Shown: piece after piece, positions 13,181-13,784 of the stretch
Layout: every line of letters starts with the position of its first letter
Numbering within the stretch: the stretch's first letter is position 1
Assembly: GCA_013202935.1 (NCBI GenBank)
Contig: JABMRG010000102.1
Span: 1-13,784 of the forward strand
DNA: 13,784 nucleotides
Source of the DNA: Candidatus Omnitrophota bacterium
GTDB taxonomy: Bacteria; Omnitrophota; Gorgyraeia; JABMRG01
Direction of reading: 5' to 3'
Translations under genes and position numbers: made by a program
Notes under the pieces: model-generated
Told to the model about the DNA's origin: nothing
Seen by the model: only the letters and a program-made list of their open reading frames with translations
Database searches by the model: none

Positions 13181-13784
13181 GATCTTAGTTAGCGATCCAT
13201 TAAGTGAAGCAGGCTTAAAAATACTTGAAAAAGACAAGAATTTCAAAGTTGATGTTAAGGTAAAGCAGCCGCCAGAAGTCTTAAAGAAGATAATAGGCGA
13301 GTACGACGCACTTATTATCAGGAGCGGGACAAAGGCCACTGCTGATATTATAAAACATGGCAAGAAACTAAAAGTTATTGGAAGAGCTGGAGTGGGCCTC
13401 GACAATGTAGATTCTGCTGCTGCAACAAAACAGGGGATTATTGTCATGAATACCCCGGGTGGCAACACTATCTCAACAGCAGAGCATACCATGAGCCTTA
13501 TCCTATCTCTTGCAAGGAATATTGCGCCTGCAGCCGCGTCTATGAAATCCGGCGCCTGGGACAGAAAGAAGTTCATGGGTGTTGAGGTCTTTGGGAAGAC
13601 GCTTGGTATTATAGGTTTGGGAAGGATCGGCGCTGAGGTTGCAAAGCGCGCATTGAGCTTTGGCATGAAGGTGATCGCATATGACCCATTCCTTACACCT
13701 GAGAAAGCTCAAGGCATGAATATCGAACTTGTTGACCTGAAAAAGATATATACAGATTCAGATTATATAACAGTTCATACCCCA
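13173..13784 (+). CDS. serA: D-3-phosphoglycerate dehydrogenase, N-terminal part (cut by window end)
   Basis: Oxidizes 3-phosphoglycerate with NAD, the first step of serine synthesis. A GTG at 13173 opens a frame of 204 codons that is still open at the last base. AGGAGG (13161-13166) lies 6 bases before it, and the protein begins MFKILVSDPLSEAGLKIL as the family does. RAGVGLDNVD (71-80), NTPGGNTISTAEHTMSLIL (93-111) and the nucleotide-binding GLGRIG (148-153) with Asp171 after the second strand are clear. Residues after 204, including the catalytic His and any C-terminal ACT domain, lie outside the window. Other D-2-hydroxyacid dehydrogenases are possible, but the N-terminal motifs and the adjacent aminotransferase favour SerA. 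Confidence 0.93.
   Translation, partial: MFKILVSDPLSEAGLKILEKDKNFKVDVKVKQPPEVLKKIIGEYDALIIRSGTKATADIIKHGKKLKVIGRAGVGLDNVDSAAATKQGIIVMNTPGGNTISTAEHTMSLILSLARNIAPAAASMKSGAWDRKKFMGVEVFGKTLGIIGLGRIGAEVAKRALSFGMKVIAYDPFLTPEKAQGMNIELVDLKKIYTDSDYITVHTP

Noticed and set aside
13121..13666. Minus-strand open frame of 181 codons
   Set aside because: It is antisense to serA, whose + strand protein has clear family motifs. It has no ribosome site or motif of its own.

Overview
The window is a dense, one-directional bacterial gene block: 14 protein genes on the + strand, the last cut by the window edge, with short gaps or overlaps. The DNA is moderately AT-rich, with many ATA (Ile) and AGA/AGG (Arg) codons. 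The organism is a diderm that makes lipopolysaccharide (LPS) with a Kdo/heptose inner core and has type IV pili. Gene content, codon style and the purine-rich intergenic hairpins suggest an uncultured lineage such as Omnitrophota (OP3). This is an inference from style and synteny, not a demonstrated placement.

Region 1 (1-260) has no supportable gene. It holds a hairpin-rich stretch (about 1-125) and then a consensus sigma-70 promoter (TTGACA, 18 nt, TATAAT) with a perfect palindrome over the predicted transcription start.

Region 2 (261-9366) is an LPS-building block. It contains a heptose-7-phosphate kinase, CMP-Kdo synthetase (kdsB), Kdo-8-phosphate synthase (kdsA), a membrane GAF-GGDEF diguanylate cyclase, a PilT-type ATPase, arabinose-5-phosphate isomerase (kdsD), Kdo-8-phosphate phosphatase (kdsC), a lipid A acyltransferase of the LpxL/HtrB family, an LptC-type protein with an added LptA/OstA-like domain, and the transporter ATPase lptB. 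Together these supply arabinose-5-phosphate, Kdo-8-phosphate, Kdo and CMP-Kdo, acylate lipid A, and drive LPS out of the inner membrane. The cyclase and pilus-retraction ATPase sit inside this block, which hints at coordination of surface polysaccharide with surface motility.

Region 3 (9367-9544) is a 178-base noncoding gap with a chain of small hairpins. It shares a sequence signature with region 1. In proteobacteria this place between lptB and hpf is normally held by rpoN.

Region 4 (9545-12011) is a ribosome and protein-quality cluster: long-form hibernation factor (hpf), trigger factor (tig) and clpP. Between hpf and tig lies a compact three-armed inverted repeat that could open or close the tig start codon. 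It is the most testable new regulatory candidate in the window.

Region 5 (12023-13784) holds a class V aminotransferase overlapping the start of serA (phosphoglycerate dehydrogenase, truncated by the window end). This is probably a serine-synthesis pair.

I see no mobile element, CRISPR array, tRNA, rRNA or clear intrinsic terminator.
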